Shown here one piece after another: positions 28,500 to 37,913 of a DNA stretch of 64,000 nt. This DNA is from Pusillimonas sp. MFBS29 (GTDB lineage Bacteria; Pseudomonadota; Gammaproteobacteria; Burkholderiales; Burkholderiaceae_B). Every line of letters begins with the position of its first letter. The stretch's first letter is position 1. The position numbers were made by a program, and so were the translations under genes. Location of the stretch: positions 1-64,000 of the forward strand of contig NZ_JAJEWL010000002.1 in assembly GCF_020687695.1 (NCBI RefSeq), given 5' to 3'. The notes beneath the pieces were generated by a model. It saw only the letters and a program-made list of their open reading frames with translations, did no database searches and had not been told where the DNA came from.

Positions 28500-28904
28500 A
28501 TGAATCCGTTTACTGAATCCACCGTGGCACAGCCACTGACTGAAAACGTTTGTTCCCGATTTGCCGGCGCGGCAGTGGCGACCCGCCGTCGCAAAAGGCG
28601 TGCCTTGCTCGGGCTCACACTGGGCGTCCTGACCGGGCTTATGCTGCCGGGCCTGGCATATGCCCTTGATGTCAACACGGCCACGCAAGAACAGCTGCGC
28701 GGTATACGTGGCATAGGGCCCAAAACGGCACAACTCATCATCGAAGAGCGCTCGCGTGGTGGCCGCTATGAATCCCTGGAAGACTTGTCCGACCGGGTCA
28801 AGGGTATCGGGCCCAAGAAGGCGGCGGCACTGCAGGCTGCCGGTCTGGTCGCCAAGGGTCCGGCTGCAACGGCCACCACGCCTCCCGGCACCAGGCGCAA
28901 GTAA
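28500..28904 (+). CDS. ComEA-like helix-hairpin-helix DNA-binding protein
   Basis: The 134-residue protein has a basic, hydrophobic N-terminal segment (RRRKRRALLGLTLGVLTGLM, ending near GLAYA), either a late-cleaved signal or an anchor, then two HhH motifs: VNTATQEQLRGIRGIGPKTA and YESLEDLSDRVKGIGPKKAA. ComEA proteins bind incoming DNA in the periplasm during transformation. I start at 28500, after a frame opening with TTG at 28476. The N-terminal ~30 residues before the hydrophobic helix are unusually long. 28317-28499 has no gene. Confidence 0.85.
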   Translation: MNPFTESTVAQPLTENVCSRFAGAAVATRRRKRRALLGLTLGVLTGLMLPGLAYALDVNTATQEQLRGIRGIGPKTAQLIIEERSRGGRYESLEDLSDRVKGIGPKKAAALQAAGLVAKGPAATATTPPGTRRK

Positions 28905-28964
28905 TGGTGTCAGGCTGCTGCGGCTTTGGTGCTTTTGTCAGGTGGTTGGGTGTATGATTTCTGC

Positions 28965-29870
28965 ATGAAAAAATACCCGACTATTGAAGACACCATTGGT
29001 GCAACCCCGCTGGTCCGGTTGCAGCGTATTCCCGGCGCGGCATCCGGGCAGCGTGGCAACGTTATATTGGCCAAGCTCGAAGGCAATAATCCCGCTGGTT
29101 CTGTGAAAGACCGTGCGGCAAGCTCCATGATCAGGCAGGCGGAAGCACGCGGCGACATCAAGCCCGGCGATACCCTGATCGAGGCAACCAGCGGCAATAC
29201 CGGCATTGCGCTGGCCATGACTGCTGCCATACGCGGCTACAAAATGATCCTGATCATGCCAGACAATCTTTCGGTCGAAAGGCGTGCCTCCATGACCGCC
29301 TACGGTGCCGAGCTTGTGCTTACGCCGGCCAGTCAGGGCGGCATGGAATATGCGCGCGACCTGGCCGACAGGATGCAGGCCGAAGGCAAGGGCAAGGTGC
29401 TTGATCAGTTTGCCAATACCGATAATCCCCTGGCACATGTGGAAACCACCGGCCCTGAACTCTGGCAGCAAACCGACGGGCAAATCACCCACTTCGTCAG
29501 TGCCATGGGCACCACCGGAACCATCATGGGCGTGGGCAAATATCTGCGCTCGCAGAATCCAGCCATACGGGTCGTCGGAGCCCAGCCCGCAGAAGGGTCA
29601 CAGATCCCGGGCATACGCAAATGGCCGGAAGCCTACCAGCCGGCCATATATCACCCCGAGCAGGTCGATCAATTCGAGCTTATCTCTCAAGCCGAAGCCG
29701 AAACCATGGCACGCAGGCTGGCGGCCGAAGAAGGCATTTTTGCCGGCATTTCGTCGGCCGGTGCGCTGGTGGCGGCAACCCGCGTTGCCGAACAGGTCAG
29801 CAATGCCACCATCGTCTTCATTGTGTGCGACCGTGGCGATCGCTATCTGTCTACCGGCGTATTCAATTAG
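28965..29870 (+). CDS. cysM: cysteine synthase B
   Basis: The 301-residue PLP enzyme begins MKKYPTIEDTIGATPLVRLQ, has the PLP Lys in NPAGSVKDRAASSMI near residue 45, SGNTGIALAMTAA near 70 and TGTIMGVGKYLR near 180. The extra Arg/Lys-rich RIPGAASGQRGN loop and the HFVSAMGTTGT site fit CysM, which can use thiosulfate. I start at 28965, where the family begins. Its last 8 bases overlap the convergent mltB end. Confidence 0.95.
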   Translation: MKKYPTIEDTIGATPLVRLQRIPGAASGQRGNVILAKLEGNNPAGSVKDRAASSMIRQAEARGDIKPGDTLIEATSGNTGIALAMTAAIRGYKMILIMPDNLSVERRASMTAYGAELVLTPASQGGMEYARDLADRMQAEGKGKVLDQFANTDNPLAHVETTGPELWQQTDGQITHFVSAMGTTGTIMGVGKYLRSQNPAIRVVGAQPAEGSQIPGIRKWPEAYQPAIYHPEQVDQFELISQAEAETMARRLAAEEGIFAGISSAGALVAATRVAEQVSNATIVFIVCDRGDRYLSTGVFN

Positions 29871-31080
29871 GCCCGCCATAGCCCATGCGGTCGGCAAGCG
29901 CCTGGGCCAGGTCGGCTACCGAGGTAGCATAGAAATAGCTGCGGTTATAGTGGGTAATGGCAAAAAAGTTGGGCGTACCCACCCGGTATTCGGCCTGGTT
30001 TCTGGGTTCGTCCAGTAAGTCAACAACCCCCAGCTTATGGCGCATCCAGTCCTGGCTTGCGCCATCGCTCGTGGCATTTCCCTGTGCCGGGCGCAGTCGC
30101 GCGCCCTGATCGTGCAGCTGTGTCCAGCTCAGTGTGGGGAACAGACCGCCTGCCACCATCGCCTTTGCATTCGCAGGCAGGGTCACGGGTGCAAAAACCG
30201 GCAAGCCCGGAACCCAGCCGTGCAGGCGCAGAAAACGGGCCACCGACACGATGGCATCATCAACACTGTAAAGCAGGTCGATGCGACCGTCGTTATCGCC
30301 GTCGGCCGCGTAGCGCATCAGGCTGCCAGGCATGAACTGCGGCAATCCCATGGCGCCCGCGAATGATCCTTGGGCCAGGTTGGCATCCAGCTTGTTTTGA
30401 TAGTCCAGCTCGATCAGGTCGGCCAGTTGGTCACGGAACAACTGGCTGCGTTCGGGGCGGGCGGTGTCCGGGTGACGAAAGCCAAGTGTGGCCAGGGCAT
30501 CAAGTACGCGGAAATTGCCGGTGATTCTGCCGTATATGGTTTCGACGCCAATAATGGCCACAATAATGGATGCAGGCACGCCGTAGGTGCTGGCCGTTTC
30601 ATCGAGCTTGGCCTTGTTGGCTGTCCAGAACTCGGTTCCCGCCTCGATGCGTATGGGCTCGACGAAGCGATTCCGGTACGTTACCCAGCTTCGCCGTATG
30701 CGGGTTCTGGACGGCGTCATGAGTTTTGCCGCCGCAGCGTCGTAGCTGGCGAGTTTCAACAAGGACTCGACATGATTCAAAGGTATGCCGCGCGCGCTGG
30801 CGACTTCATGGGCATAAGCCTGGATGTTGGGAGTGAGCTGGCCATCGGGCTGCACGAAGCTGGCGTTGCCAGGCGTGGATTGCCCGGCTTGTATCGATGG
30901 CGAGGGCTCCGGGATGGTCAGTGGCAGGGCGCCGGGCGCGGCTGTGGTGCTGGTATCGATGGGCGCCGGCGGAGCCGCTGTTTCGCCCGACGACGGCCCG
31001 GTGTGCGTGGCGGCGCAACCGACCAGCAGCAGGTTCAGACAGGTGACTTGCAATATACGAACAGGTTTGAACATAATCAT
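29863..31080 (-). CDS. mltB: membrane-bound lytic murein transglycosylase B
   Basis: The 405-residue protein starts with a lipoprotein signal (ILQVTCLNLLLVGCAATHTG; lipobox LVGC), a Pro/Ser-rich linker, and a GH103 domain: TPSRTRIRRSWVTYRNRFVE, the catalytic Glu in IIVAIIGVETIYGRITGNFR near residue 185, and FAGAMGLPQFMPGSLMRYAA near 250. It cleaves peptidoglycan to 1,6-anhydro products at the outer membrane. Its start codon lies 4 bases from that of the divergent deacetylase gene. A Met two residues later is an alternative start. Confidence 0.93.
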   Translation of the reverse strand: MIMFKPVRILQVTCLNLLLVGCAATHTGPSSGETAAPPAPIDTSTTAAPGALPLTIPEPSPSIQAGQSTPGNASFVQPDGQLTPNIQAYAHEVASARGIPLNHVESLLKLASYDAAAAKLMTPSRTRIRRSWVTYRNRFVEPIRIEAGTEFWTANKAKLDETASTYGVPASIIVAIIGVETIYGRITGNFRVLDALATLGFRHPDTARPERSQLFRDQLADLIELDYQNKLDANLAQGSFAGAMGLPQFMPGSLMRYAADGDNDGRIDLLYSVDDAIVSVARFLRLHGWVPGLPVFAPVTLPANAKAMVAGGLFPTLSWTQLHDQGARLRPAQGNATSDGASQDWMRHKLGVVDLLDEPRNQAEYRVGTPNFFAITHYNRSYFYATSVADLAQALADRMGYGGPN

Positions 31081-31084
31081 CCTT

Positions 31085-32008
31085 ATGGAGACACTATATA
31101 TTACTCACCCGGCATGCCGCTTGCATGAAATGGGTAACTGGCATCCTGAATGCCCCGACCGTTTGAGCGCTATCAACGACAGGCTGGTGGCCAGCGGCCT
31201 GATGGATTTCATCCACGAACAAACCGCCACTCCGGCCACCGACGCCGACGTGCTGCGTGTTCATCCGGCAGCTTATATAGCGTATTTGCGCGAGCATGCT
31301 CCCACAGAAGGCTATTTTTCCATCGACCCTGACACGCTCATGAATCCTCATACGCTGGAAGCTGCGTGGGCGGCGGCCGGTGCAGGCATTTCGGCGGTTG
31401 ATGCGGTCATGCGCCAGTCGTATCGCACGGCTTTTTGTGCAGTGCGTCCACCGGGTCATCATGCACGGCCATCCCAGGCCATGGGTTTCTGCTTTCTGAA
31501 CAATATTGCCATTGCGGTGGCGTATGCCCTGGAACACTACGGACTCGATCGTGTTGCCATCATTGATTTCGACGTTCATCACGGCAATGGTACCGAAGAG
31601 TCCTTTGCCGGCGATCAGCGGGTGCTCATGTGCAGTTTTTTCCAGCATCATTTGTTTCCCGATCAGTATCAAAGCCCTCCGGCGGAAAACATGGTAAATA
31701 TACCGGTTGAGCCTTACAGCAAAGGTGATGATTTACGTCAGTTGGTAAGCGACGTCTGGATGCCCAGGCTAAGGGAATTCGCGCCGCAGCTGCTGTTCAT
31801 TTCGGCCGGTTTCGATGCGCATCGCGAAGACGAGATGGGTCAGCTTGGAATGGTAGAGGCCGATTACGCCTGGATCACCGGGCAACTGGTTGCGTTGGCT
31901 GATGAAACCGCCAACGGCCGGATCATCAGCTTTCTGGAAGGCGGATACAGCTTGTCTGCGCTGGGGCGCAGTACCGAAGCGCATATCAGGGCGCTGGCAA
32001 AGTTGTAG
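31085..32008 (+). CDS. histone deacetylase family protein
   Basis: The 307-residue zinc hydrolase has HPECPDRLSAINDRLVASG near residue 18, RPPGHHARPSQAMGFCFLNN near 122, the metal ligands in IIDFDVHHGNGTEE near 160 and ISAGFDAHREDEMG near 240. Bacterial relatives deacetylate polyamines, acetoin-related compounds or lysine; the substrate here is unknown. I chose 31085; longer frames extend into the mltB gene and lack similarity. etfB follows after 53 bases. Confidence 0.93.
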   Translation: METLYITHPACRLHEMGNWHPECPDRLSAINDRLVASGLMDFIHEQTATPATDADVLRVHPAAYIAYLREHAPTEGYFSIDPDTLMNPHTLEAAWAAAGAGISAVDAVMRQSYRTAFCAVRPPGHHARPSQAMGFCFLNNIAIAVAYALEHYGLDRVAIIDFDVHHGNGTEESFAGDQRVLMCSFFQHHLFPDQYQSPPAENMVNIPVEPYSKGDDLRQLVSDVWMPRLREFAPQLLFISAGFDAHREDEMGQLGMVEADYAWITGQLVALADETANGRIISFLEGGYSLSALGRSTEAHIRALAKL

Positions 32009-32061
32009 AATAGAAAAGATTTTGTATACCGTTTTTTTATAGTTCCCCTGGAGGAAGCTCG

Positions 32062-32811
32062 ATGAAGGTACTGGTACCTGTCAAGCGTGTTGTTGATTAC
32101 AACGTCAAAGTACGCGTGAAGTCCGATCAAAGCGCTGTGGACATCGCTAATGTAAAAATGTCCATGAATCCCTTTGACGAAATTGCAATCGAAGAAGCGA
32201 CGCGTCTTAAAGAAAAAGGCGCAGTTGCCGAGGTAATCGCCGTATCTTGCGGCGTAACGCAATGCCAGGAAACCTTGCGTACTGCCATGGCCATAGGTGC
32301 CGATCGTGCGGCGCTGGTGCAAACTGACGCCGAGCTTCAGCCATTGGCCGTTGCCAAGCTGCTCAAGGCGCTGGTCGACAAGGAACAGCCTGAGCTGGTT
32401 ATTCTGGGCAAGCAGGCCATCGACGACGATGCCAATCAAACCGGCCAGATGCTTGCCGCCTTGCTTGACTGGCCGCAAGCCACGTTTGCCAGCAAGGTCG
32501 AACTGGCCGACGGCAAGGCCACGGTTACCCGCGAGGTCGACGGCGGTTTTGAAACCGTGTCGCTGAAGCTGCCCGCAATCATCACGACCGACCTGCGCCT
32601 GAACGAGCCGCGTTATGTCACGCTGCCCAACATCATGAAGGCCAAGAAAAAACCTCTCGAGGTCGTAACGCCTGAAGACCTGGGTGTTGACGTCGCTCCG
32701 CGCCTGAAAACCCTGAAGGTTACCGAGCCGCCGGCGCGCTCGGCCGGCATCACGGTGCCTGATGTCGCAACTCTGGTCGACAAACTGAAGAATGAAGCAA
32801 AGGTGGTTTAA
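32062..32811 (+). CDS. etfB: electron transfer flavoprotein subunit beta
   Basis: The 249-residue protein has [19 protein letters not shown] at the start, [20 protein letters not shown] near 34, and the ETF-beta signature [20 protein letters not shown] near 113. It carries AMP and pairs with EtfA to accept electrons from acyl-CoA dehydrogenases. GGAGGAAGC before the ATG predicts strong translation; TTGTAG-N16-TATACC upstream may be its promoter. The etfA start codon follows its stop with no gap. Confidence 0.97.
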   Translation: MKVLVPVKRVVDYNVKVRVKSDQSAVDIANVKMSMNPFDEIAIEEATRLKEKGAVAEVIAVSCGVTQCQETLRTAMAIGADRAALVQTDAELQPLAVAKLLKALVDKEQPELVILGKQAIDDDANQTGQMLAALLDWPQATFASKVELADGKATVTREVDGGFETVSLKLPAIITTDLRLNEPRYVTLPNIMKAKKKPLEVVTPEDLGVDVAPRLKTLKVTEPPARSAGITVPDVATLVDKLKNEAKVV

Positions 32812-33741
32812 ATGACGATATTGGTAATTGCTGAACACGATAATGCAGAACTGAAGGCAGCCACCCTGAACGCGGTGGCCGCTGCGGCCAAACTTGGCGA
32901 TGATATTCACGTAATGGTTGCCGGCAGTGGTGCGCAAGCCGTTGCCGACCAGGCAGCCCAGGCAGCAGGCGTAAGCAAAGTTTTGCTCGCCGATGCGCCG
33001 CAACTGGCCGATGGTCTGGCTGAAAACGTTGCTGCCCAGGTGCTGCAGGTGGCTGGCAACTACAGCCACATCCTGTTTCCCGCTACCGCAGCCGGCAAGA
33101 ACGTTGCGCCCCGCGTAGCAGCCAAGCTCGATGTGGCCCAGATATCCGACATTATTTCGGTCGAATCGCCAGATACATTCACCCGTCCCATCTACGCCGG
33201 CAACGCGATTGCAACCGTGCAATCGTCCGACCCGGTCAAGGTGCTGACTGTTCGTACCACTGCCTTTGATGCTGTTGCAGCACAAGGCGGCAGCGCTTCG
33301 GTCGAATCGATCGCTGCAGTGGAGGATTCGGGCTTGTCCTCTTTCGTGGGCCGTGAAGTCGCCAAAAGCGACCGTCCGGAATTGGCCGGCGCCTCAGTTG
33401 TCGTATCGGGTGGACGCGGCCTGGGCAGCGCCGAGAACTTCAAGTTGCTTGACCCTCTGGCAGACAAGCTGGGGGCAGCGTTGGGCGCTTCGCGCGCAGC
33501 CGTCGACGCGGGCTACGCGCCCAACGACTGGCAGGTGGGCCAAACCGGCAAGATCGTGGCGCCCCAGCTGTATGTGGCGGTTGGCATATCCGGAGCGATC
33601 CAGCACCTGGCAGGCATGAAAGACTCCAAGGTCATCGTTGCCATCAACAAAGATGCTGAAGCACCCATTTTCGGCGTAGCCGATTACGGGCTGGTGGCTG
33701 ATCTGTTCCAGGCTGTACCGGAGCTTACCGAGGCCCTGTAA
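32812..33741 (+). CDS. etfA: electron transfer flavoprotein subunit alpha
   Basis: The 309-residue protein has [20 protein letters not shown] at the start and the FAD-binding C-terminal signature: [40 protein letters not shown] and [20 protein letters not shown]. It holds the FAD of the heterodimer. A terminator follows, yet the acyl-CoA dehydrogenase gene is next, the usual electron donor. Confidence 0.97.
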   Translation: MTILVIAEHDNAELKAATLNAVAAAAKLGDDIHVMVAGSGAQAVADQAAQAAGVSKVLLADAPQLADGLAENVAAQVLQVAGNYSHILFPATAAGKNVAPRVAAKLDVAQISDIISVESPDTFTRPIYAGNAIATVQSSDPVKVLTVRTTAFDAVAAQGGSASVESIAAVEDSGLSSFVGREVAKSDRPELAGASVVVSGGRGLGSAENFKLLDPLADKLGAALGASRAAVDAGYAPNDWQVGQTGKIVAPQLYVAVGISGAIQHLAGMKDSKVIVAINKDAEAPIFGVADYGLVADLFQAVPELTEAL

Positions 33742-33756
33742 GCCTTGGTGTGCAAG

Positions 33757-33792
33757 AAGCCTGTAAGTAATTATGCTTGCAGGCTTTTTTTT
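33757..33792 (+). terminator. intrinsic terminator after etfA
   Basis: AAGCCTGTAAG, an 8-base loop, CTTGCAGGCTT, then a T8 run overlapping the stem end. The stem is 11 bp with one G-T pair. Confidence 0.9.
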
Positions 33793-33824
33793 CCCCCTAG
33801 TTAGCAAAACTGTTGGAGACTCAT

Positions 33825-35648
33825 ATGACTTATCGCGCACCCGTGCAGGATATTCGTTTTGTTCTGCGTGAGCTGGCCGATCTGGATGGTGTACTGGCGC
33901 TACCTGGTTTCGAGGAAATATCCGACGATTTGGTCGATGCTGTGCTGGAAGAGAATGCCCGATTCGTCGAGCAAGCCATTGCACCCTTGAATCGCAGCGG
34001 TGATCTGTCGGGTGCCACGTGCTCCGACGGCGAAGTCACGACCTCTCCGGGGTTCCGGCAGGCCTTCATAGAGTTCGGACAGGGCGGCTGGCAAGGGTTG
34101 CAGCATGATCAGGAGTGGGGCGGGCAGGGCCTGCCCAAGCTGGTGGGTGCGCCGGCCAGCGAAAACATCAACAGCGCCAGCCTGGCATTTTCATTGTGTC
34201 CCTTGCTGACCGACGGCGTAATCGAGGCATTGACGGCTGTGGGCAGCCACGAGCAGCAATTGCGCTATATCCCGGCGATGCTGGAAGGCCGCTGGACCGG
34301 CACCATGAACCTGACTGAACCGCAGGCCGGTTCCGACCTTGCCCAGGTGGCGACCCGTGCGGTCAGGCAGGATGACGGCAGCTATCGTCTGGCCGGCCAG
34401 AAGATATTCATTACTTACGGTGACCACGATATGGCCGAGAATATCGTTCATCTGGTGCTGGCTCGCACACCCGACGCACCCAAGGGTGTCAAGGGTATTT
34501 CGCTGTTCATCGTGCCCAAGTTTCTGGTCAACGACGATGGCTCTCCGGGCAAGCGCAATGATGTCTGGTGCGCTTCACTGGAGCATAAGCTGGGCATACA
34601 TGGCAGCCCGACTGCGGTACTGCTGTACGGATCGGGCAAGGGCGATGTTGGCGAGGGTGCGGTCGGTTACCTGGTTGGCGAAGAAAATCGCGGGCTTGAA
34701 TACATGTTCATCATGATGAACGCCGCCCGTTATGCGGTTGGCGTTCAGGGTATTGCACTGTCCGAACGTGCGCTGCAGCAGGCTACGGCTTATGCCCATG
34801 AGCGCAAGCAGGGCCAGGCACTCGAGGGCTCGGCGGGGCCTGTTGCCATTGCCAATCATCCCGATGTTCAGCGTATGTTGCATACCATGAGGGCGCTGAC
34901 CGAGGGCTCAAGGGCGCTGGCTTATTTCGCCGCCTCGGCCTACGACAAGTCACGCCATCATCCCGACGAGGCCGAGCGTGCCAGGTACAAATCACTGTAT
35001 GAGTATCTTGTACCGGTGATCAAAGGATTTTCCACCGAGCTTTCGCTTGAAGTGACATCGCTGGGTGTGCAGGTCCATGGCGGCATGGGCTTTATCGAAG
35101 AAACCGGTGCTGCCCAGTATTATCGCGACGCAAGAATCCTGCCCATTTACGAGGGAACGACGGCAATACAGGCGAATGATTTTGTAGGGCGCAAGGTGTT
35201 GCGCGATGGTGGCGCCGTCGTCAAGGCGCTGGCCGCCGAAATGCGTACAACCGTTGCACAGCTTGAAAAGGCCGCAGACGCTGGCGGAGCTGACTCACAA
35301 GGCCTGGCGCTGATTGCCCGGCGACTGGCTGCAGGGGTGCAGGCGTATGAAAATGCCAGTAAATTCGTACTCGCCAATGCCGGCGACAAGCTTCGTGCAG
35401 TGTTCTTGGGCAGCGTGCCATATCTGATGCTGGCCGGGGTAGTACATGCAGGATGGCAAATGGCACGCGCCGCGCTGGCGTGCGCGCAGCATGCCAATGC
35501 GGGTACGGCTACCGGGTTCCACAAGCAGAAGATGGCCACCAGTATTTTCTACGCCGCCCAGATCCTTCCCAGGGCCGAGGCGTTGGCACTTACCGTGCTC
35601 GAAGGCGGGGTTGCCGGCGATTATGCCGCTGTGCTGCCGGAAGCATAA
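33825..35648 (+). CDS. acyl-CoA dehydrogenase (long, C-terminal-domain type)
   Basis: The 607-residue flavoprotein has MNLTEPQAGSDLAQVATRAV near residue 160, GVQGIALSERALQQATAYAH near 305, VQVHGGMGFIEETGAAQYYR near 412 and the catalytic-base region RILPIYEGTTAIQANDFVGR near 433. The ~150-residue extra C-terminal domain is that of the DmdC/FadE5-like group. The chain length used cannot be read. It sits behind etfBA but has its own GGAGACT site after a terminator. I start at 33825 (MTYRAPVQDI). Confidence 0.93.
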   Translation: MTYRAPVQDIRFVLRELADLDGVLALPGFEEISDDLVDAVLEENARFVEQAIAPLNRSGDLSGATCSDGEVTTSPGFRQAFIEFGQGGWQGLQHDQEWGGQGLPKLVGAPASENINSASLAFSLCPLLTDGVIEALTAVGSHEQQLRYIPAMLEGRWTGTMNLTEPQAGSDLAQVATRAVRQDDGSYRLAGQKIFITYGDHDMAENIVHLVLARTPDAPKGVKGISLFIVPKFLVNDDGSPGKRNDVWCASLEHKLGIHGSPTAVLLYGSGKGDVGEGAVGYLVGEENRGLEYMFIMMNAARYAVGVQGIALSERALQQATAYAHERKQGQALEGSAGPVAIANHPDVQRMLHTMRALTEGSRALAYFAASAYDKSRHHPDEAERARYKSLYEYLVPVIKGFSTELSLEVTSLGVQVHGGMGFIEETGAAQYYRDARILPIYEGTTAIQANDFVGRKVLRDGGAVVKALAAEMRTTVAQLEKAADAGGADSQGLALIARRLAAGVQAYENASKFVLANAGDKLRAVFLGSVPYLMLAGVVHAGWQMARAALACAQHANAGTATGFHKQKMATSIFYAAQILPRAEALALTVLEGGVAGDYAAVLPEA

Positions 35649-35743
35649 GGTTATACCAAATAGTTATTTCCAATAGGTCTTTTATGTTGTCAAAATATAT
35701 GGCATATTGATTTTTCTGTTGTTGCTAACCATAGAGAGCTGCC

Positions 35744-36385
35744 ATGACTACACTGCGTCTGGGCGATACCGCGCCCGATTTCGAACAAAATTCTTCCGTA
35801 GGCACCATCAAGTTTCACGAGTTCCTGGGTGATAGCTGGGGCGTACTGTTCTCTCACCCCGCTGATTTCACGCCTGTTTGCACGACCGAGCTGGGTTATA
35901 CCTCTATCGTGTCGGGCGAATTTGCCAAGCGCAATGCCAAAGTGATCGCCGTTTCTGTCGACGACGCCGAGTCGCACAAGAAATGGATCGAAGACATTAA
36001 CGATACCCAGAACACCAAGGTAGAGTTTCCCATCCTGGCTGACGACGATCGTAAGGTCTCGACGCTGTACGACATGATTCACCCAAATGCCAGCACCACC
36101 GTTACCGTCCGCTCGGTCTTTATCATTGACCCGAACAAAAAGGTGCGCCTGACCCTGACCTATCCGGCCAGTACCGGTCGCAACTTCAATGAAATTCTGC
36201 GTGTGCTTGATTCGCTGCAGCTGACCGACAGCCATAGCGTAGCCACTCCGGTCAACTGGCAAGACGGCGACGATGTCATCATCGTTCCTTCACTGAAGGA
36301 CGAAGCCGTCCTGAAAGAAAAATTCCCCAAAGGCTACACGGAAGTGCGCCCCTATCTGCGCGTTACGCCTCAGCCTAACAAGTAA
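35744..36385 (+). CDS. 1-Cys peroxiredoxin (Prx6/AhpC-TSA family)
   Basis: The 213-residue protein has the peroxidatic Cys in SHPADFTPVCTTELGYTS near residue 47, the Prx6 tail ANWQDGDDVIIVPSL-like VNWQDGDDVIIVPSLKDEAV, and GRNFNEILRVLDSLQ. No resolving Cys of the 2-Cys type is visible. It reduces peroxides in the cytosol. It stands alone with a terminator behind; the AT-rich 95 bases before it hold no operator I can name. Confidence 0.95.
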   Translation: MTTLRLGDTAPDFEQNSSVGTIKFHEFLGDSWGVLFSHPADFTPVCTTELGYTSIVSGEFAKRNAKVIAVSVDDAESHKKWIEDINDTQNTKVEFPILADDDRKVSTLYDMIHPNASTTVTVRSVFIIDPNKKVRLTLTYPASTGRNFNEILRVLDSLQLTDSHSVATPVNWQDGDDVIIVPSLKDEAVLKEKFPKGYTEVRPYLRVTPQPNK

Positions 36386-36426
36386 AATGCTGATAACGGG
36401 TCCTTGTGGCCCGTTGCTTGCATATA

Positions 36427-36450
36427 AAAGCCTCGCAAGAGGCTTTTTTT
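36427..36450 (+). terminator. intrinsic terminator after peroxiredoxin gene
   Basis: AAAGCCTC-GCAA-GAGGCTTT with T run: an 8-bp stem capped by a GCAA tetraloop. Confidence 0.85.
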
Positions 36451-36471
36451 GTTCCGCTGCCGGCTCTGGCT

Positions 36472-36972
36472 TCAGCACTGGCCGTATCGAACCAGAATCT
36501 GCCAGTCGGCATGTACCGACGGCCTTGGTGCATCGAGAGTACTGACGGTGACACTCCATGAGCAACGGGCCTCGCCAGGCCTGTTGGAGGTTACCTGTGC
36601 CAGCGCGAAAGCAGCCGATACGCTTGAGTCTGACGGCACTGGCGCAGTGTAGCGGACTTTGTCGAAACCGTAGTTCAGCACCAGATCGGCGCCGGGAAAG
36701 GCGATGCAGCTGGCTTGCCAATGGCTCAGCAAGGACAGCACAAGAAAGCCGTGGGCGATGGTGGTCCCATATGGTGACTGCGCCTTGGCTCGCTCGCGGT
36801 CCAGATGTATCCATTGCTTGTCGTGTGTCAGCTGCGCGAACTGGTCTATCATCGGCTGGTCTATCACCAGGGCGCTGGAAACAATGGCGGGTTGTCCGAC
36901 AAAATCGACCAGGGACTGGACCGAGTCGAACTGCCTGATCGTGCAAGGCGCGTCGGATCGACACTCAGGCAT
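36472..36972 (-). CDS. MaoC-family (R)-specific enoyl-CoA hydratase
   Basis: The 166-residue hot-dog protein has the hydratase-2 motif region: DQPMIDQFAQLTHDKQWIHL (Asp and His catalytic pair), SPYGTTIAHGFLVLSLLSHW and LNYGFDKVRYTAPVPSDSSV. These enzymes hydrate trans-2-enoyl-CoA to (R)-3-hydroxyacyl-CoA. I start at 36972, giving an 8-base overlap with the upstream SDR gene; longer frames are inside that gene. It is the last gene of the four-gene operon. Confidence 0.9.
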   Translation of the reverse strand: MPECRSDAPCTIRQFDSVQSLVDFVGQPAIVSSALVIDQPMIDQFAQLTHDKQWIHLDRERAKAQSPYGTTIAHGFLVLSLLSHWQASCIAFPGADLVLNYGFDKVRYTAPVPSDSSVSAAFALAQVTSNRPGEARCSWSVTVSTLDAPRPSVHADWQILVRYGQC

Positions 36973-37888
36973 CCTGAGCCTCTCCGGTTGCATGGGATTT
37001 TTGAAGGGCCTGTGCCTTGGATATCTCGTGGCGCATTTGATCGAAGCCGGTCGCGGGAACAGTTTCGTCCTGGCGGTCTGCAATTTCATTCAGGCCGTCG
37101 ATCACGGCTTGGGCCGACAATTCAGCGGGCTCCAGGCATATGCCGTGCGTCATTGTGATGTGCGCCTGTTCGACGCTCCCCGCGCCTGCCATCAATATGG
37201 TGCGGCTTGGTGCTGCTTCGGTGACAAGGGCGACCATGGCAGGGCTGACCAGAGCGGGAGAGAGCAGGTCCAGCGCCTGCTGGTCCAGCAGGCCATCGGT
37301 CATGCTCGTTGCGGCAGTGGGGGCCAGGCAGTTAACGCGCACGTTATAGCGCTCGCCTTCAAGCGCGAGCGTCTGCATGAGTCCGACCAGTGCCATCTTG
37401 GCCGCAGCATAGTTGGATTGCCCGAAATTTCCATATAGTCCCGAGGACGAGGTTGTCATGACTATGCGTCCATAGTTCTGGGTACGCATGATGTCCCATA
37501 CCGCGTGCGTGCAATGCACCGAACCCATCAGATGAACGTCCATTACAAGCCGGAAGTCTTCCATGCTCATCTTTGCGAAGGTTTTGTCGCGCAGGATGCC
37601 TGCGTTGTTCACCAGAATATCGATGCGTCCCCAGCGCTCCATGGTTGCCTGCACCATGGCTTGTACCTGCTGTGGGTCGGTCACATCCGCGCCGTGGGCG
37701 AAAGCCTCGCCTCCGGATGCAAGTATGGCTTGCACGACGGCCTGGGCCTCAGATTCAGGCTCGTCGGCCCCTTTGTCGTTGATCACTACTTTGGCGCCGT
37801 GGCGCGCGAGTTCGAGAGCGTGGGAGCGTCCCAGGCCACGGCCTGCGCCGGTGATGATGGCCGTACGATTCAGCAGAAGTTGTGTCAT
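36965..37888 (-). CDS. SDR-family (R)-3-hydroxyacyl-CoA dehydrogenase-like protein
   Basis: The 307-residue oxidoreductase has the NAD loop AIITGAGRGLGRSHALELAR near residue 10, ILVNNAGILRDKTFAKMSME near 90 and the catalytic GLYGNFGQSNYAAAKMALVG (Tyr-x-x-x-Lys) near 150. RDKTF and the long C-terminal part after VNCLAPTAATSM are typical of the dehydrogenase domain of peroxisomal multifunctional enzyme 2. Next to a MaoC hydratase it forms a split version of that enzyme. The actual substrate is unknown. Confidence 0.88.
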   Translation of the reverse strand: MTQLLLNRTAIITGAGRGLGRSHALELARHGAKVVINDKGADEPESEAQAVVQAILASGGEAFAHGADVTDPQQVQAMVQATMERWGRIDILVNNAGILRDKTFAKMSMEDFRLVMDVHLMGSVHCTHAVWDIMRTQNYGRIVMTTSSSGLYGNFGQSNYAAAKMALVGLMQTLALEGERYNVRVNCLAPTAATSMTDGLLDQQALDLLSPALVSPAMVALVTEAAPSRTILMAGAGSVEQAHITMTHGICLEPAELSAQAVIDGLNEIADRQDETVPATGFDQMRHEISKAQALQKSHATGEAQDA

Positions 37889-37913
37889 GAGTATTCCGGG
37901 TCGACAAAAATAA

